From NCBI GenBank assembly GCA_963693305.1, contig OY855915.1, positions 4,454,618 through 4,518,617 on the forward strand: DNA of 64,000 nt. The letters are read 5' to 3'. The position numbers were made by a program, and so were the translations under genes. Below are positions 1 through 7,626 of the stretch, piece after piece. A model generated the notes under the pieces. That model was given only the letters and a program-made list of their open reading frames with translations, was not told where the DNA came from and did no database searches. Source of the DNA: Meandrina meandrites. Taxonomy: Eukaryota; Cnidaria; Anthozoa; Scleractinia; Meandrinidae. Positions within the stretch are counted from its first letter, which is position 1, and each line of letters opens with the position of its first letter.

Positions 1-89
1 GAATGGTGGTTGGAGGCAAACACCCCACCATTAAACAGAAGTTGTCTTTGATGTTTTGTTAACCCTTTACCTTAGAGGTGTCTCCACTG

Positions 90-563
90 TCAGTGTGGTT
101 TGAAAACTGCAGTTTTGTTTTTTTTAGTAGTAAAGGTGTTATACTTTTTCTCAATATTTTGATATTCGCCGTCAGAGATTTCACCATCGTCAAGAGCGGT
201 TGATAAGAGAGTGTTGATTGAGCTCAGCGTAGCTTCTGCCAAAGTCTGCATTTTTTTATGTTTTTTCGCTTTACGCCGGAAAAATTTGATGGGGCCCATG
301 CAGGAGGTTGACACCAATGAAAACAAGAGGCCAGTTGCGATTAAAGGCCCACCAACAACAATGCCAACCGCAGAAAGTGAAGCACCCAGCCCAGAGCCTG
401 TAAGAATGGCAGCGACTCCGCCTGTTAACCCGCTTACTGTTTGACAACGCGTGTCCCACCGTCTAAACTTGGCTGAGGTTTGGTAGTAATGCGCCAACTG
501 GTTTTCAATATTTTTCTTCATCTTTTCTATTTCATCCAGCCGGTATTTTGATGTAGAATCCAT
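90..563 (-). CDS. Viral membrane protein with hydrophobic hairpin (157 aa)
   Basis: A short basic N-terminal helix is followed by a long glycine/alanine-rich hydrophobic stretch (about residues 43-88, with a run of small residues such as GLGASLSAVG) that can form two membrane segments. A basic loop (FFRRKAKKHKK) and an amphipathic C-terminal helix with an ISDGEYQNIEKKY motif follow. Small proteins of this layout are common in cnidarian Polinton-like elements (from memory of such elements). The start follows the TATATAGG-type motif at 567-574 by three bases. It may be a virion or host-membrane component; the function is not known. Confidence 0.7.
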   Translation of the reverse strand: MDSTSKYRLDEIEKMKKNIENQLAHYYQTSAKFRRWDTRCQTVSGLTGGVAAILTGSGLGASLSAVGIVVGGPLIATGLLFSLVSTSCMGPIKFFRRKAKKHKKMQTLAEATLSSINTLLSTALDDGEISDGEYQNIEKKYNTFTTKKNKTAVFKPH

Positions 564-566
564 TTC

Positions 567-574
567 CTATATAT
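567..574 (-). promoter_or_regulatory. TATATAGG-type motif before membrane protein gene
   Basis: Reads ATATATAGG on the minus strand, ending three bases before the ATG at 563. Member of the motif set that precedes the virion genes. Confidence 0.6.
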
Positions 575-594
575 GTGTTTTAAAAATGTGTAAT

Positions 595-1452
595 CTAATC
601 GCAATATTGGTTATGCCATTTTCCATTTTTATATACAATCCGATTACATGGTCCAGTTGTATTTTTAGGGTGTGTCCAAAACTTTTTGCTGAACAGACCG
701 GTTTTCTTGTTAAAGGCACCTTTTGCGATGGCACCACTCCAATACTTTTTAAACAAATCCTTATCACCACCTGTGACAGCCATGATTGCAGCAGCCACAT
801 CTTGAGCCGGTTGAAAGCCTGGAATTTTTTCGCCGATCTTTTTATTGATCGTTTCACCGACACCCAATCCTACTTTTTGCTTCGAGCTGATTGCGTTGCG
901 CGCCGCGGCGTGACCCCATTGCCGTTTGTTTTTGGGAATAGCGTCAAGAGCCTTCACCATTTTTTTGTCTGCATCATGTTTGCAACTTTTTTCGTTTTTC
1001 TTACCTGCGCAGACGGCATAATCAACGTCATGCTGCATTGAAACTGCGTCAGTGGCGCCTGTGGGTTGCTGATAAATCTTCAAGATCTTCCCCGTTTTGG
1101 GGTCGTAAGAAAGCTGTTTTTCAAGAGGATTGTACGGTCCTGTGTAGTTATGACCAGGAAGCGTCCACCCCTTTTTTGGCTTAGGCAGCTTGCCTATAGC
1201 TTTATGCAAATCAAAAGCCCCACCGCGTTGGTAAAGAGGGTTTGTTGGGTCATCTACTCGATTACCCGCATAAATTCTCATATCATAATTACCGCCACTT
1301 TGCGTTTTATTAGAAACGAATCGTGTCTTGGTAATGCCACAACTTGCACATTTTACTTTAAGCAGCCTTCTACCATTTTTTGTGGTAGTGTTTTTTTCGC
1401 TTCCCGGTACGTTGGGTGTGAAACGCTTTTCTTTCACACAGTAAACCTCCAT
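595..1452 (-). CDS. Cys-module protein with phospholipase A2-like domain (285 aa)
   Basis: Residues 1-45 are the N-terminal module shared with the next two genes (MEVYCVKEKRF..., CASCGITKTRF). A Gly-Gly follows at 53-54. The central part resembles viral phospholipase A2 domains: a calcium-loop-like YTGPYNPL (103-110), the catalytic pair in MQHDVDY (His141-Asp142), Cys148 and Cys157, and a downstream Asp in KHDADKK. In parvoviruses, related domains help virions leave endosomes; the same role here is inference. A second Gly-Gly lies at 77-78. The start is certain because TATATAGG touches the ATG and the N-terminus matches its two paralogues. Confidence 0.85.
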   Translation of the reverse strand: MEVYCVKEKRFTPNVPGSEKNTTTKNGRRLLKVKCASCGITKTRFVSNKTQSGGNYDMRIYAGNRVDDPTNPLYQRGGAFDLHKAIGKLPKPKKGWTLPGHNYTGPYNPLEKQLSYDPKTGKILKIYQQPTGATDAVSMQHDVDYAVCAGKKNEKSCKHDADKKMVKALDAIPKNKRQWGHAAARNAISSKQKVGLGVGETINKKIGEKIPGFQPAQDVAAAIMAVTGGDKDLFKKYWSGAIAKGAFNKKTGLFSKKFWTHPKNTTGPCNRIVYKNGKWHNQYCD

Positions 1453-1460
1453 CCTATATA
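1453..1460 (-). promoter_or_regulatory. TATATAGG motif abutting ATG
   Basis: TATATAGG on the minus strand, immediately joined to the ATG of the PLA2-domain gene. Confidence 0.65.
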
Positions 1461-1464
1461 ATAA

Positions 1465-2031
1465 TTATAAATTATGACACCCACCTTTCAACTTATTTCC
1501 CGGTATCATATCTTTTGGTCTTAATCTGTTTGAGGCTTTAGTCAACAAATCCCCAGACAAAGCATCAATTGTGTAATTAACAGCTTTTCTCGCGATTGGT
1601 TTGGCTTTATTGGCTAACTTCTTCTGATACTCTGGTTGTCTCAGAAACTCGCTTGCAAAGTATCTTCCTTGTTTCACACCTTGCTTTGCTAAATAAGGAA
1701 CTCCGTACTCAAAGAAAGCTTCAGCTGCTGTATTTCCAACTGTATCAAAAACTCCACCTCCAAACATTCTTTTTTCAGCGCGTGCAAGTTCTTCTCTCTT
1801 CTTTTTGGGTAAACCCCTTCTGGTCCACTTAAATATTGGATCCAAAATATTACCTCCTTCTTGAACATTTTCAGGTTTAATCCAACTGTCACTTATGAAT
1901 CTTGTCTTGGTAATACCGCAGCTGGCGCATTTTACTTTAAGCAGCCTTCTACCGTTTTTTGCGGTTGCGAATGTTTCACTTCCTGACACATTGGGTGTGA
2001 AACGCTTTTCCTTTACGCAGTATACCTCCAT
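1465..2031 (-). CDS. Cys-module protein with alanine/basic C-terminal part (188 aa)
   Basis: Residues 1-45 repeat the shared N-terminal module. Gly-Gly follows at 59-60. Further on lies RMFGGGVFD (residues 88-96), which fits the adenain consensus (M/I/L)xGG-x, and near the end KLKGGCHNL fits it again. Between these is a helical, alanine- and lysine-rich region (AKQGVKQGRYFASEF). The build recalls adenovirus-type precursor proteins that the viral protease trims, but no homology to pVI or pX is claimed. The start directly follows TATATAGG (2032-2039). A 36-bp stretch of the gene is duplicated at 3389-3424. Confidence 0.75.
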   Translation of the reverse strand: MEVYCVKEKRFTPNVSGSETFATAKNGRRLLKVKCASCGITKTRFISDSWIKPENVQEGGNILDPIFKWTRRGLPKKKREELARAEKRMFGGGVFDTVGNTAAEAFFEYGVPYLAKQGVKQGRYFASEFLRQPEYQKKLANKAKPIARKAVNYTIDALSGDLLTKASNRLRPKDMIPGNKLKGGCHNL

Positions 2032-2039
2032 CCTATATA
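2032..2039 (-). promoter_or_regulatory. TATATAGG motif abutting ATG
   Basis: TATATAGG on the minus strand, immediately joined to the ATG of the 188-aa gene. Confidence 0.65.
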
Positions 2040-2063
2040 CTTCAAGAAAAATTGTGACGCCCT

Positions 2064-2393
2064 CTAACGGCTCTTCCTAAAATACTTTACGTTGTCCGTA
2101 ACCCCTTTCAAAGCTTGGCTTCCGAGTATTTTGGCCGCTGCAGCGAAACTGGGGGCAGGGGTCACAAAGTTCGAGGCAACATACGCAATTTTGTCAACAG
2201 TCGAAGGTCCCCTTCTCGACGACAACGCGCCGCCTTTTTTGTCTCCGTTCACTGGTAAGAACCTTGTCTTGGTAATGCCGCAGCTGGCGCATTTTACTCT
2301 GAGCAGTCTTCTATTGTTTTTTGTGGTTGTGATTTTTTCACTCCCCGTCACATTGGGTGTGAAACGCTTTTCTTTTACGCAGTAAACATCCAT
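2064..2393 (-). CDS. Short Cys-module protein (109 aa)
   Basis: Third paralogue of the N-terminal module (MDVYCVKEKRF, CASCGITKTRF), with Gly-Gly at residues 54-55. The remaining 50 residues are basic and helical (SFAAAAKILGSQALKG). The module resembles DUF5679-type zinc ribbons, which normally carry two CxxC pairs; here the first pair is degraded to YCVKE, leaving one CxxC, so classical zinc binding is doubtful. It is a likely virion or core component on context alone. Confidence 0.7.
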   Translation of the reverse strand: MDVYCVKEKRFTPNVTGSEKITTTKNNRRLLRVKCASCGITKTRFLPVNGDKKGGALSSRRGPSTVDKIAYVASNFVTPAPSFAAAAKILGSQALKGVTDNVKYFRKSR

Positions 2394-2401
2394 CCTATAT
2401 A
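2394..2401 (-). promoter_or_regulatory. TATATAGG motif abutting ATG
   Basis: TATATAGG on the minus strand, immediately joined to the ATG of the 109-aa gene. Confidence 0.65.
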
Positions 2402-2413
2402 ATTAACCAAAAT

Positions 2414-2983
2414 TCATGGGGTGTGGGGTTTACCCCACTGTGTAAAATAATCCTTCACCACAGCCTCGTTGGCGTGTGTATTTTCCGAAAACATGCTCAA
2501 AATATCTCGAAACGACCGTCCTTTGTTACGCTCATTCAGGAAAAGCAAACAGTAGTAGCCGCAGCGCACACTGGATTCCCACTGAAGCTGGTTGTCATTC
2601 CGAAGAAAGGTCTGTTTACCATCAAGAATCAACTCTATTTCCCATTCTGCGGGTGGAGGTAAACCAAAAGAGTCAAAATATTCAGTTCCATCCCAGCAGC
2701 AAACCCAATGGGTGCCTGGCCCTCCAAGATCATCCATGTTGATTATACAAGGGGAGTGGTTTTTCACGTGTATCTCATCTCTCGCAAATATACCTTTGAT
2801 GGGGATTTTCAAGTATTGGCACCATCGCTGCAAGTCATAATCAGTTAAGGGGACATCAACGAAGGCGGGCTTTTTTTTGGTCACCCCAAGAACCAATAAA
2901 TGGTGGCGGGCGCATATATGGTGGAGGGTTGATGCGCATTCCCTTTCCTCCTGTTGGGGGTTTAACCCGCATGCCTGCACCAT
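2414..2983 (-). CDS. Adenain-like cysteine protease
   Basis: The frame encodes an adenovirus-type (C5/Ulp1-like) maturation protease. Catalytic residues are readable: His92 in GTHWVCCWDG, an acidic residue in EYFDSFG (Asp104), Gln134, and Cys141 in VRCGYYCLLFLN. The Gln-to-Cys distance of seven residues matches adenain. The conserved domain begins near residue 40 (FVDVPLTDYDLQRW). The frame is open to an ATG at 2983, but that ATG has no promoter-like motif. The first 128 nt overlap the upstream 162-aa gene in another frame, across a run of eight A. The true start, or a fusion by frameshift, is unresolved. Expected role: trimming of capsid precursors after Gly-Gly sites. Confidence 0.88.
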   Translation of the reverse strand: MVQACGLNPQQEERECASTLHHICARHHLLVLGVTKKKPAFVDVPLTDYDLQRWCQYLKIPIKGIFARDEIHVKNHSPCIINMDDLGGPGTHWVCCWDGTEYFDSFGLPPPAEWEIELILDGKQTFLRNDNQLQWESSVRCGYYCLLFLNERNKGRSFRDILSMFSENTHANEAVVKDYFTQWGKPHTP

Positions 2984-3344
2984 TCGCCAGCTTGGGCGTA
3001 TGTCTGATTTGTCTCTTGCTCATGTCTATGTCCATGCCCGTTTTGTTTTTGATAGCACGCTCTATTTCTTTGATCTGTCTGGGGGTCAAGGGCAAAGTGC
3101 CGCTACGCGTGCGCACATGTCTGATTTGTGTCTTGCTCATGTCTATGTCCACGCCCGTTTTGTTTTTGATAGCGCGCTCTATTTTTTTGATCTGCCTGGC
3201 GGTCAAGTGCAAAGTGTCGCTGCCGCCGGTTATAGCCTCGTTTTTAAATCTGAGCGTAACTGCTTCTCCTCGCCCAAAGGCCCGCGCGAGGCTTACCTTC
3301 TGCCCGTCTGAAAGTGAAATCTTGTGCGGATAGTAAGTCGTCAT
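2856..3344 (-). CDS. Basic repeat protein with MSKxQIRH motifs (162 aa)
   Basis: Built from three related modules of about 40 residues: one diverged (LSDGQKVSLARAFGRG, from residue 11) and two close copies (LTARQIKKIERAIKNKTG from 48, LTPRQIKEIERAIKNKTG from 87). The close copies end in IDMSKTQIRH and IDMSKRQIRH. ITGGS at 39-43 fits the adenain cleavage consensus. The C-terminus is proline- and basic-rich. Similar MSKTQIRK modules recur in cnidarian and fish Polinton-like elements (from memory). A core or minor virion protein is likely. It ends inside the protease frame at an A8 run. Confidence 0.75.
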   Translation of the reverse strand: MTTYYPHKISLSDGQKVSLARAFGRGEAVTLRFKNEAITGGSDTLHLTARQIKKIERAIKNKTGVDIDMSKTQIRHVRTRSGTLPLTPRQIKEIERAIKNKTGMDIDMSKRQIRHTPKLANGAGMRVKPPTGGKGMRINPPPYMRPPPFIGSWGDQKKARLR

Positions 3345-3462
3345 TTCTTATATTTCATACAAAAATTATTTCACTTTGGGGTATCAGCAACTCCACCTCC
3401 AAACATTCTTTTTTCAGCGCGTGCGGCATCTCTTATATTTCATACAAAATTTTTCACTTTTA
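3345..3462 (-). repeat. Duplicated promoter with copied gene fragment
   Basis: Two copies of a block reading TTCATACAAAA after TCTTATAT (about 3347-3366 and 3431-3452) flank a 36-bp exact copy (3389-3424) of sequence from the 188-aa gene (1750-1785). On the minus strand each promoter copy reads ATATAAGA followed by an ATG: one starts the 162-aa gene, the other a 24-codon frame. The copied piece encodes the RMFGGGV cleavage-like motif in its original frame. Confidence 0.65.
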
Positions 3463-4728
3463 TACCATCACCAGCTCATTACCCACCTGCTTGAGAACAA
3501 ATTCGGACTCGTACAAAATTCCTGCATAAATGGTGTAGTCATACGTGTTGGCCACCTCGTTGAGCCTGTAGTGGAAAACCATCTGCTTCGGGTCGTTGGT
3601 CATGTTATCCTTGTTTTCACGTAGGTCGAAATAGAGTACTGGGTATAAATCCTTGAAGTTGTTGGGCTGAAGCTGAACCCCGGTGTTGTAGTCGTTTTTG
3701 CGGTACCGGTAGTTCTTTAAGTCATTAAGAATGCGCAGTTTGAAGTTTTCGTCGTACTCCAGCTCCGGATAGTACTGTGAAGAGCCATACTGTAGCCGGC
3801 AGGTCGCTAGCTTGGCTGAATTGTCTCCGTCAATGTTAAAGGTGTCAAAGAAGTAGGGGTTTTGAGTTACGGCGTCCTTCTTCCTTGACTGTTGAATGAA
3901 AATGAAAACATGTTTGGCATCCTTTATACCAGGATTTATCTGCCACTGTCCGAAAGCATCACGCCGGCTGCTGCTGGGTTGGATCATTTCATTAAGGTAC
4001 GTCCATTTCTGAGGTTTCAAAAAGTTTTCGTTTGCGAGCTTCTGTCCTTCGCTGGTAAAACGCAGCATTGGAACCCACAGCTCGAAGTTTCTCACCACTA
4101 TTCTGCGATCGGTGCCACCGTCGTTTTGCCAAATCAGCTCTGCATCCGATTGTAGCTCAATTTCGAACTCCATCTGCATGGGGGGAAGAAGCTTGTCACT
4201 CAGCTCTTCGAAGAATGAGTACCTGTTAAGCGGTATGAGGGTTTCAACCGTGAGGCCGGCGTGGGCAAGCAAGCCCCTTTGTCTGATTCCTAAGTTAGTG
4301 GCAGCGACAGCCGTTACATTGCTATTTGTTGTATCCAAATACCAAAACTGATCTTTCGCTGCGCTCCTCGCAAAGTCATCAGAAAAATCCAACAAGTTCT
4401 TTATGAATATGAGCTTGTGAATGTTGTCTACGTTGTAAATGTTTTTGCCCGATGATTTTACCACAAGTTTGTTTATCAGTGAAAATGAGCCGTTAATGGG
4501 CGCTGCCCGGACGTCTGCTGCAACTTGCGCGCCATCCGCGGTTACCTCGAAAGTGAAATCAGCCCGGAAGTAGGCGTTATACCAGTCAAACCAGTTGTCT
4601 CGGTCGGTGAGTGTGAATTTATAGTTTGTTTTTACCTGGTGCTGATCGTTTCCCGGGATAGTGATCGGTTTGTCTAACATGATACGAACATACTCTGTTT
4701 TTTCCAAATGTTTGTGGCTTCTGAACAT
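3460..4728 (-). CDS. Putative major capsid protein, double jelly-roll type (422 aa)
   Basis: The length, the β-rich sequence and the central place in the virion module suggest the major capsid protein. Conserved-looking stretches include FSLINKLVVKSSGKNIYNVD and NRYSFFEELSDKLLPPMQME, and the C-terminal half is rich in Tyr/Asn. Proteins with these stretches are abundant in cnidarian genomes and belong with Polinton/adintovirus capsid-type proteins (from memory). The start is set by CCTATATAT (4736-4744, plus-strand view) eight bases upstream. The reading frame is intact. The fold itself cannot be shown from sequence alone; a structure prediction showing two jelly rolls would settle it. Confidence 0.75.
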   Translation of the reverse strand: MFRSHKHLEKTEYVRIMLDKPITIPGNDQHQVKTNYKFTLTDRDNWFDWYNAYFRADFTFEVTADGAQVAADVRAAPINGSFSLINKLVVKSSGKNIYNVDNIHKLIFIKNLLDFSDDFARSAAKDQFWYLDTTNSNVTAVAATNLGIRQRGLLAHAGLTVETLIPLNRYSFFEELSDKLLPPMQMEFEIELQSDAELIWQNDGGTDRRIVVRNFELWVPMLRFTSEGQKLANENFLKPQKWTYLNEMIQPSSSRRDAFGQWQINPGIKDAKHVFIFIQQSRKKDAVTQNPYFFDTFNIDGDNSAKLATCRLQYGSSQYYPELEYDENFKLRILNDLKNYRYRKNDYNTGVQLQPNNFKDLYPVLYFDLRENKDNMTNDPKQMVFHYRLNEVANTYDYTIYAGILYESEFVLKQVGNELVMV

Positions 4729-4735
4729 CTTGCGT

Positions 4736-4744
4736 CCTATATAT
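4736..4744 (-). promoter_or_regulatory. ATATATAGG motif before capsid gene
   Basis: ATATATAGG on the minus strand, seven bases before the ATG of the capsid gene. Confidence 0.6.
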
Positions 4745-4748
4745 CTTT

Positions 4749-5267
4749 TTAAAAAATTATTTTAATTTTCCGCAATTGGTTTACTTTCAACCTTGCAGCC
4801 CGACCCGCATTTAAAATCTGTTGCAACTTTTTCCGTGAATCCCCGCTTAGTTTAGTTTTAGGTGCCCCACTTAGCATCTTCTTCAGTTTCTGCCGCGACT
4901 CGGTACTAAGTTTCTGTGGTGGGGTCTTTTTACCCTTTGGTTTTACGCTTGGGGTCTTTTTACTCTTGGGTTTTACACTTGGGGTCTTTTTACTCTTAGG
5001 GCGTGGAACAGCAACTGAGTTGCTATTTCGCAAAACCGCTTGTATCTTGTCAGCCGCTTTTTCTTCTGCTTTTTCTGCAGCTTTTTTCAGCATTTGTTTC
5101 GAGGCTTCATTTACAGCCTTCTCCAACGTCTGACGGGTGACCTTCTTTTTGAACCGCTTTCCTATATTCATCAGGGTGTCTCTTACAACCCCCGTACCTT
5201 TGTGTCTGTATCTGTATGTTCCGTTTGGCGCGTCATAATATCTCGCCCACTCGCTCGGGTGATTCAT
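4749..5267 (-). CDS. Lysine-rich core-like protein (172 aa)
   Basis: An N-terminal aromatic segment (WARYYDAPNGTYRYRHKG) precedes an alanine/lysine helix (residues about 45-80) and three tandem decapeptides of the type PKSKKTPSVK. Two related Ser-Arg-Lys-Leu segments follow (TESRQKLKKMLSGAPKT, GDSRKKLQQILNAG). The high positive charge suggests DNA condensation in the virion, like adenovirus core proteins, by analogy only. The upstream motif is a weak ATTATACTTAT rather than TATATAGG. Confidence 0.65.
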   Translation of the reverse strand: MNHPSEWARYYDAPNGTYRYRHKGTGVVRDTLMNIGKRFKKKVTRQTLEKAVNEASKQMLKKAAEKAEEKAADKIQAVLRNSNSVAVPRPKSKKTPSVKPKSKKTPSVKPKGKKTPPQKLSTESRQKLKKMLSGAPKTKLSGDSRKKLQQILNAGRAARLKVNQLRKIKIIF

Positions 5268-5286
5268 TATTATACTTATGTGTAAA

Positions 5287-6063
5287 TTATTTTTCTTTTT
5301 CTTCTTCGATAATTATGCTTAAAGCCACGTCTTGGTCATTCAGATCTATAATGTTGTTGCGTCCGTCCGTGATTTTGATATTTATCGCATTGATTCTATT
5401 TTTGTTCACCGGGTGCCACAGGAGGCGGCGAGGCTCTTTTGAAAAGGGGTAGCTGACTGAGAGTTCAGCGGTTGAAAAAGAGAACATAACGTCGCCCCCG
5501 ATGTTGTCCACAGCCCTTGTAATGAGATCACAATGGACGTAGATCCAGTCGACGCCTCTTGTTATATTTGGCACGTGGTCGCTCCTATTGTTCGCTCCGT
5601 CTATTGTTTTCTTGTCAAAACCCAGCAACGCGGCGAATTCACCTCCACTTAGGTCAAGCTCGTAGCCGTCCTCCAACAAAATGACCGCCCGATACGTTGT
5701 GGTGTGAAAATACAGCTGGACAATAAACTTGGATTTTTCATCCTTGGGATCCACTCTTCCGATTAGTGCCTGAATGGTGGTGTTGAGACCGTCGTAATCA
5801 TACATTCCATCTGGAATTGTCACGGTTTTCCAGTTCTCTGTTTTTTTCCGCCATTTGAATTCGTTGTTGTACCGTTTCGCGATGTTGTACCACGAATAAG
5901 ACATAGATACCAGCTCATTTAACGCCGCCTTGTACTTTTTGAAGGGTTCTAAAGCGATTGGCGGGTCAAAGTTAATTGTAAAGTCATGTGACTTGCTGTT
6001 GGCGTTGTTTTGTTTGGCCAGCTGCGAGTCGAGCAACAGGTTGAAATGAAAATGGGTTGACAT
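5287..6063 (-). CDS. Putative minor capsid (penton-like) protein (258 aa)
   Basis: The protein starts MSTHFHFNLLLDSQLAKQNN and has a predicted β-rich body with a conserved-looking FKKYKAALNELVSMSYSWYN segment. Its size (about 250 aa) and its place beside the capsid and ATPase genes fit the single jelly-roll minor capsid protein of Polinton-like viruses. No catalytic motif is seen. CTTATATA lies four bases upstream of the start. The assignment rests on context, length and general similarity to capsid-vertex proteins; a fold prediction would test it. Confidence 0.6.
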   Translation of the reverse strand: MSTHFHFNLLLDSQLAKQNNANSKSHDFTINFDPPIALEPFKKYKAALNELVSMSYSWYNIAKRYNNEFKWRKKTENWKTVTIPDGMYDYDGLNTTIQALIGRVDPKDEKSKFIVQLYFHTTTYRAVILLEDGYELDLSGGEFAALLGFDKKTIDGANNRSDHVPNITRGVDWIYVHCDLITRAVDNIGGDVMFSFSTAELSVSYPFSKEPRRLLWHPVNKNRINAINIKITDGRNNIIDLNDQDVALSIIIEEEKEK

Positions 6064-6067
6064 GTTG

Positions 6068-6075
6068 CTTATATA
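6068..6075 (-). promoter_or_regulatory. TATATAAG variant before minor capsid gene
   Basis: Minus strand reads TATATAAG, four bases before the ATG at 6063; a variant of the virion-gene motif. Confidence 0.5.
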
Positions 6076-6962
6076 ATACTTCCCAAAATTTTGTGGGCTT
6101 CTTTTTGTGTTATTTCCTTTAGCTTTACCAGCAACCCTAACATCTGCTGGACCTGTTTTTTCAGCTTCAGTGAAGTGTTGCCCGCCTGTATAGACGCCAG
6201 GCTTAAGTGTAGCCTTTCAACCAAAGCGTTTGGATCTACACTTCCGCTTCCTTCCATTTCTCTGTCGGGTTCATCATCATCAACATCGGGCATCAGCTGC
6301 TGTATGGGGATTTTAATCCCTCTTTTTCTCCTTTCAAGAATTTCATCTCTTGCCTTTTTTATTTTTGTCATTGTGTATCCTTCAAATTTTGATGTTTTGC
6401 TTTTTACAACATAGTTCGGATTGTTTTTATTTTCTGATAACATCCTGTTCAGTGTCCGCAGGTCATTTGACTCTGATCCCTTGATAACCAGTTCTTGTGG
6501 TGACCCCCATTTACTTTCTTTGGGTTTTACCTCACCGCTTGGTTGCTCTTCTTCCATTAATTCCATTTCTTCCTCTTCAGCTAAAGGTGGTAACGGTGTT
6601 GATGTTGGTGATGATGTAGGTGATGGTGATGGTGATGGTGATGGTGATGGTGATGGTGATGGTGTTGGTGTTGGAGGTGGTGTTTCCGCATCCGGATTAA
6701 AATCTCCGTCAAAGGGGTTGTTTAAATCAAACTCATCCATACCATAGTCTGGAACCTCTTCTTTTGGCTCAGCAACTGAGTTGCTATCCCCTATTTGGAG
6801 TTTGTCAAGCCGCGATGTGATAGGTTTGAACAAATCCTCACCTGATAGCTGACCAAACTCTTTATTGATTTTGTTATTTTTTATTGCCGCGAGAATGCTG
6901 TCGTTCTGCTGCTCAACTTCAGCCTTTTCGCTTGCAAGTTTTCGCCACTTCTTCATGGACAT
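6069..6962 (-). CDS. Acidic Pro/Ser-repeat virion-type protein (297 aa)
   Basis: The N-terminal part is charged; the middle has a run of Pro-Ser pairs (about residues 95-125) encoded by a GGTGAT hexanucleotide repeat at about 6618-6665, followed by a strongly acidic stretch (EEEMELMEEEQ). The C-terminal 60 residues are helical, with leucine heptads (VQQMLGLLVKLKEITQKEAH). REMEGSGSV fits the type II adenain consensus (M/I/L)xGx-G. The first in-frame ATG (6962) is used; a second follows two codons later. Function is unknown; context suggests a structural precursor. Confidence 0.7.
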   Translation of the reverse strand: MSMKKWRKLASEKAEVEQQNDSILAAIKNNKINKEFGQLSGEDLFKPITSRLDKLQIGDSNSVAEPKEEVPDYGMDEFDLNNPFDGDFNPDAETPPPTPTPSPSPSPSPSPSPSPTSSPTSTPLPPLAEEEEMELMEEEQPSGEVKPKESKWGSPQELVIKGSESNDLRTLNRMLSENKNNPNYVVKSKTSKFEGYTMTKIKKARDEILERRKRGIKIPIQQLMPDVDDDEPDREMEGSGSVDPNALVERLHLSLASIQAGNTSLKLKKQVQQMLGLLVKLKEITQKEAHKILGSII

Positions 6963-6970
6963 ATTTTTGC

Positions 6971-6982
6971 CGTATATATAAC
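6971..6982. promoter_or_regulatory. Divergent TATATATA promoter
   Basis: TATATATA sits between the start codons of the minus-strand 297-aa gene (6962) and the plus-strand ATPase gene (6992), 8-10 bases from each. It is the only divergent pair in the block. Confidence 0.6.
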
Positions 6983-6991
6983 AGAAAAAAA

Positions 6992-7624
6992 ATGAAAATT
7001 CCCAATTACGACCCCAGTTTGACTACAAAAAGTAATTACAAGCGGGGGCACCCTTGTATGCCAGCAGATACCTTTCGGATGCTTATTTGCGGGCCAAGCA
7101 ACTCTGGTAAGACAAATATTCTCATGCATATGCTTTACAGGCTGTTGGTCTACGACAAAATTTACCTTTGCGCTAAGAACCTGCATCAAGACAAGTACCA
7201 ATATATGATTGATGATTTCGACACAAGAGTCAATCCTGTGGCTGACTATAATGTTATTGAAGCCGCCAACGATGTTATTCCTTTGGAAACGCTGTCCACT
7301 GACAATCAAAAGATTGTAATTTTCGATGACATGGTTTGTGAAAGCAACCAAAACGACATTATCGATTATTTTATCAACGGTCGCCACCGCAATTGCAGCG
7401 TCATTTATCTTTCTCAAAGCTATTTTAAGGTCCCCAAAAACATCCGAGATAATTGTAGCCACTTTTGCATTTTCGACTTTCTTCCCAGAGAAAATAACCG
7501 TATTGCTGATGAATTGGGAATTGATAGAGAGCTGCTTGAAAGGGCTACCGATGCTAAATATTCTTTTTTATACCACGACAAACCAAAAAAAACCACACTT
7601 AAAAATTTTGACGAAAATATATAG
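6992..7624 (+). CDS. A32/FtsK-like genome packaging ATPase (210 aa)
   Basis: Walker A is GPSNSGKT (residues 34-41) and Walker B is KIVIFDD (107-113). A polar Q142 in SVIYLSQSY sits where packaging ATPases have a sensor residue. This order and length match the small ATPases of Polintons and related viruses, which pump DNA into capsids. The frame is open upstream to 6884, but the ATG at 6992 is chosen because it lies 10 bases after the shared TATATATA and gives the typical length. The stop codon lies inside the TATATAGAG motif of the next gene. Confidence 0.88.
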   Translation: MKIPNYDPSLTTKSNYKRGHPCMPADTFRMLICGPSNSGKTNILMHMLYRLLVYDKIYLCAKNLHQDKYQYMIDDFDTRVNPVADYNVIEAANDVIPLETLSTDNQKIVIFDDMVCESNQNDIIDYFINGRHRNCSVIYLSQSYFKVPKNIRDNCSHFCIFDFLPRENNRIADELGIDRELLERATDAKYSFLYHDKPKKTTLKNFDENI

Positions 7625-7626
7625 AG
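7618..7626 (+). promoter_or_regulatory. TATATAGAG motif abutting ATG of fibre gene
   Basis: TATATAGAG is joined directly to the ATG at 7627 and contains the TAG stop of the ATPase gene. Confidence 0.6.
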
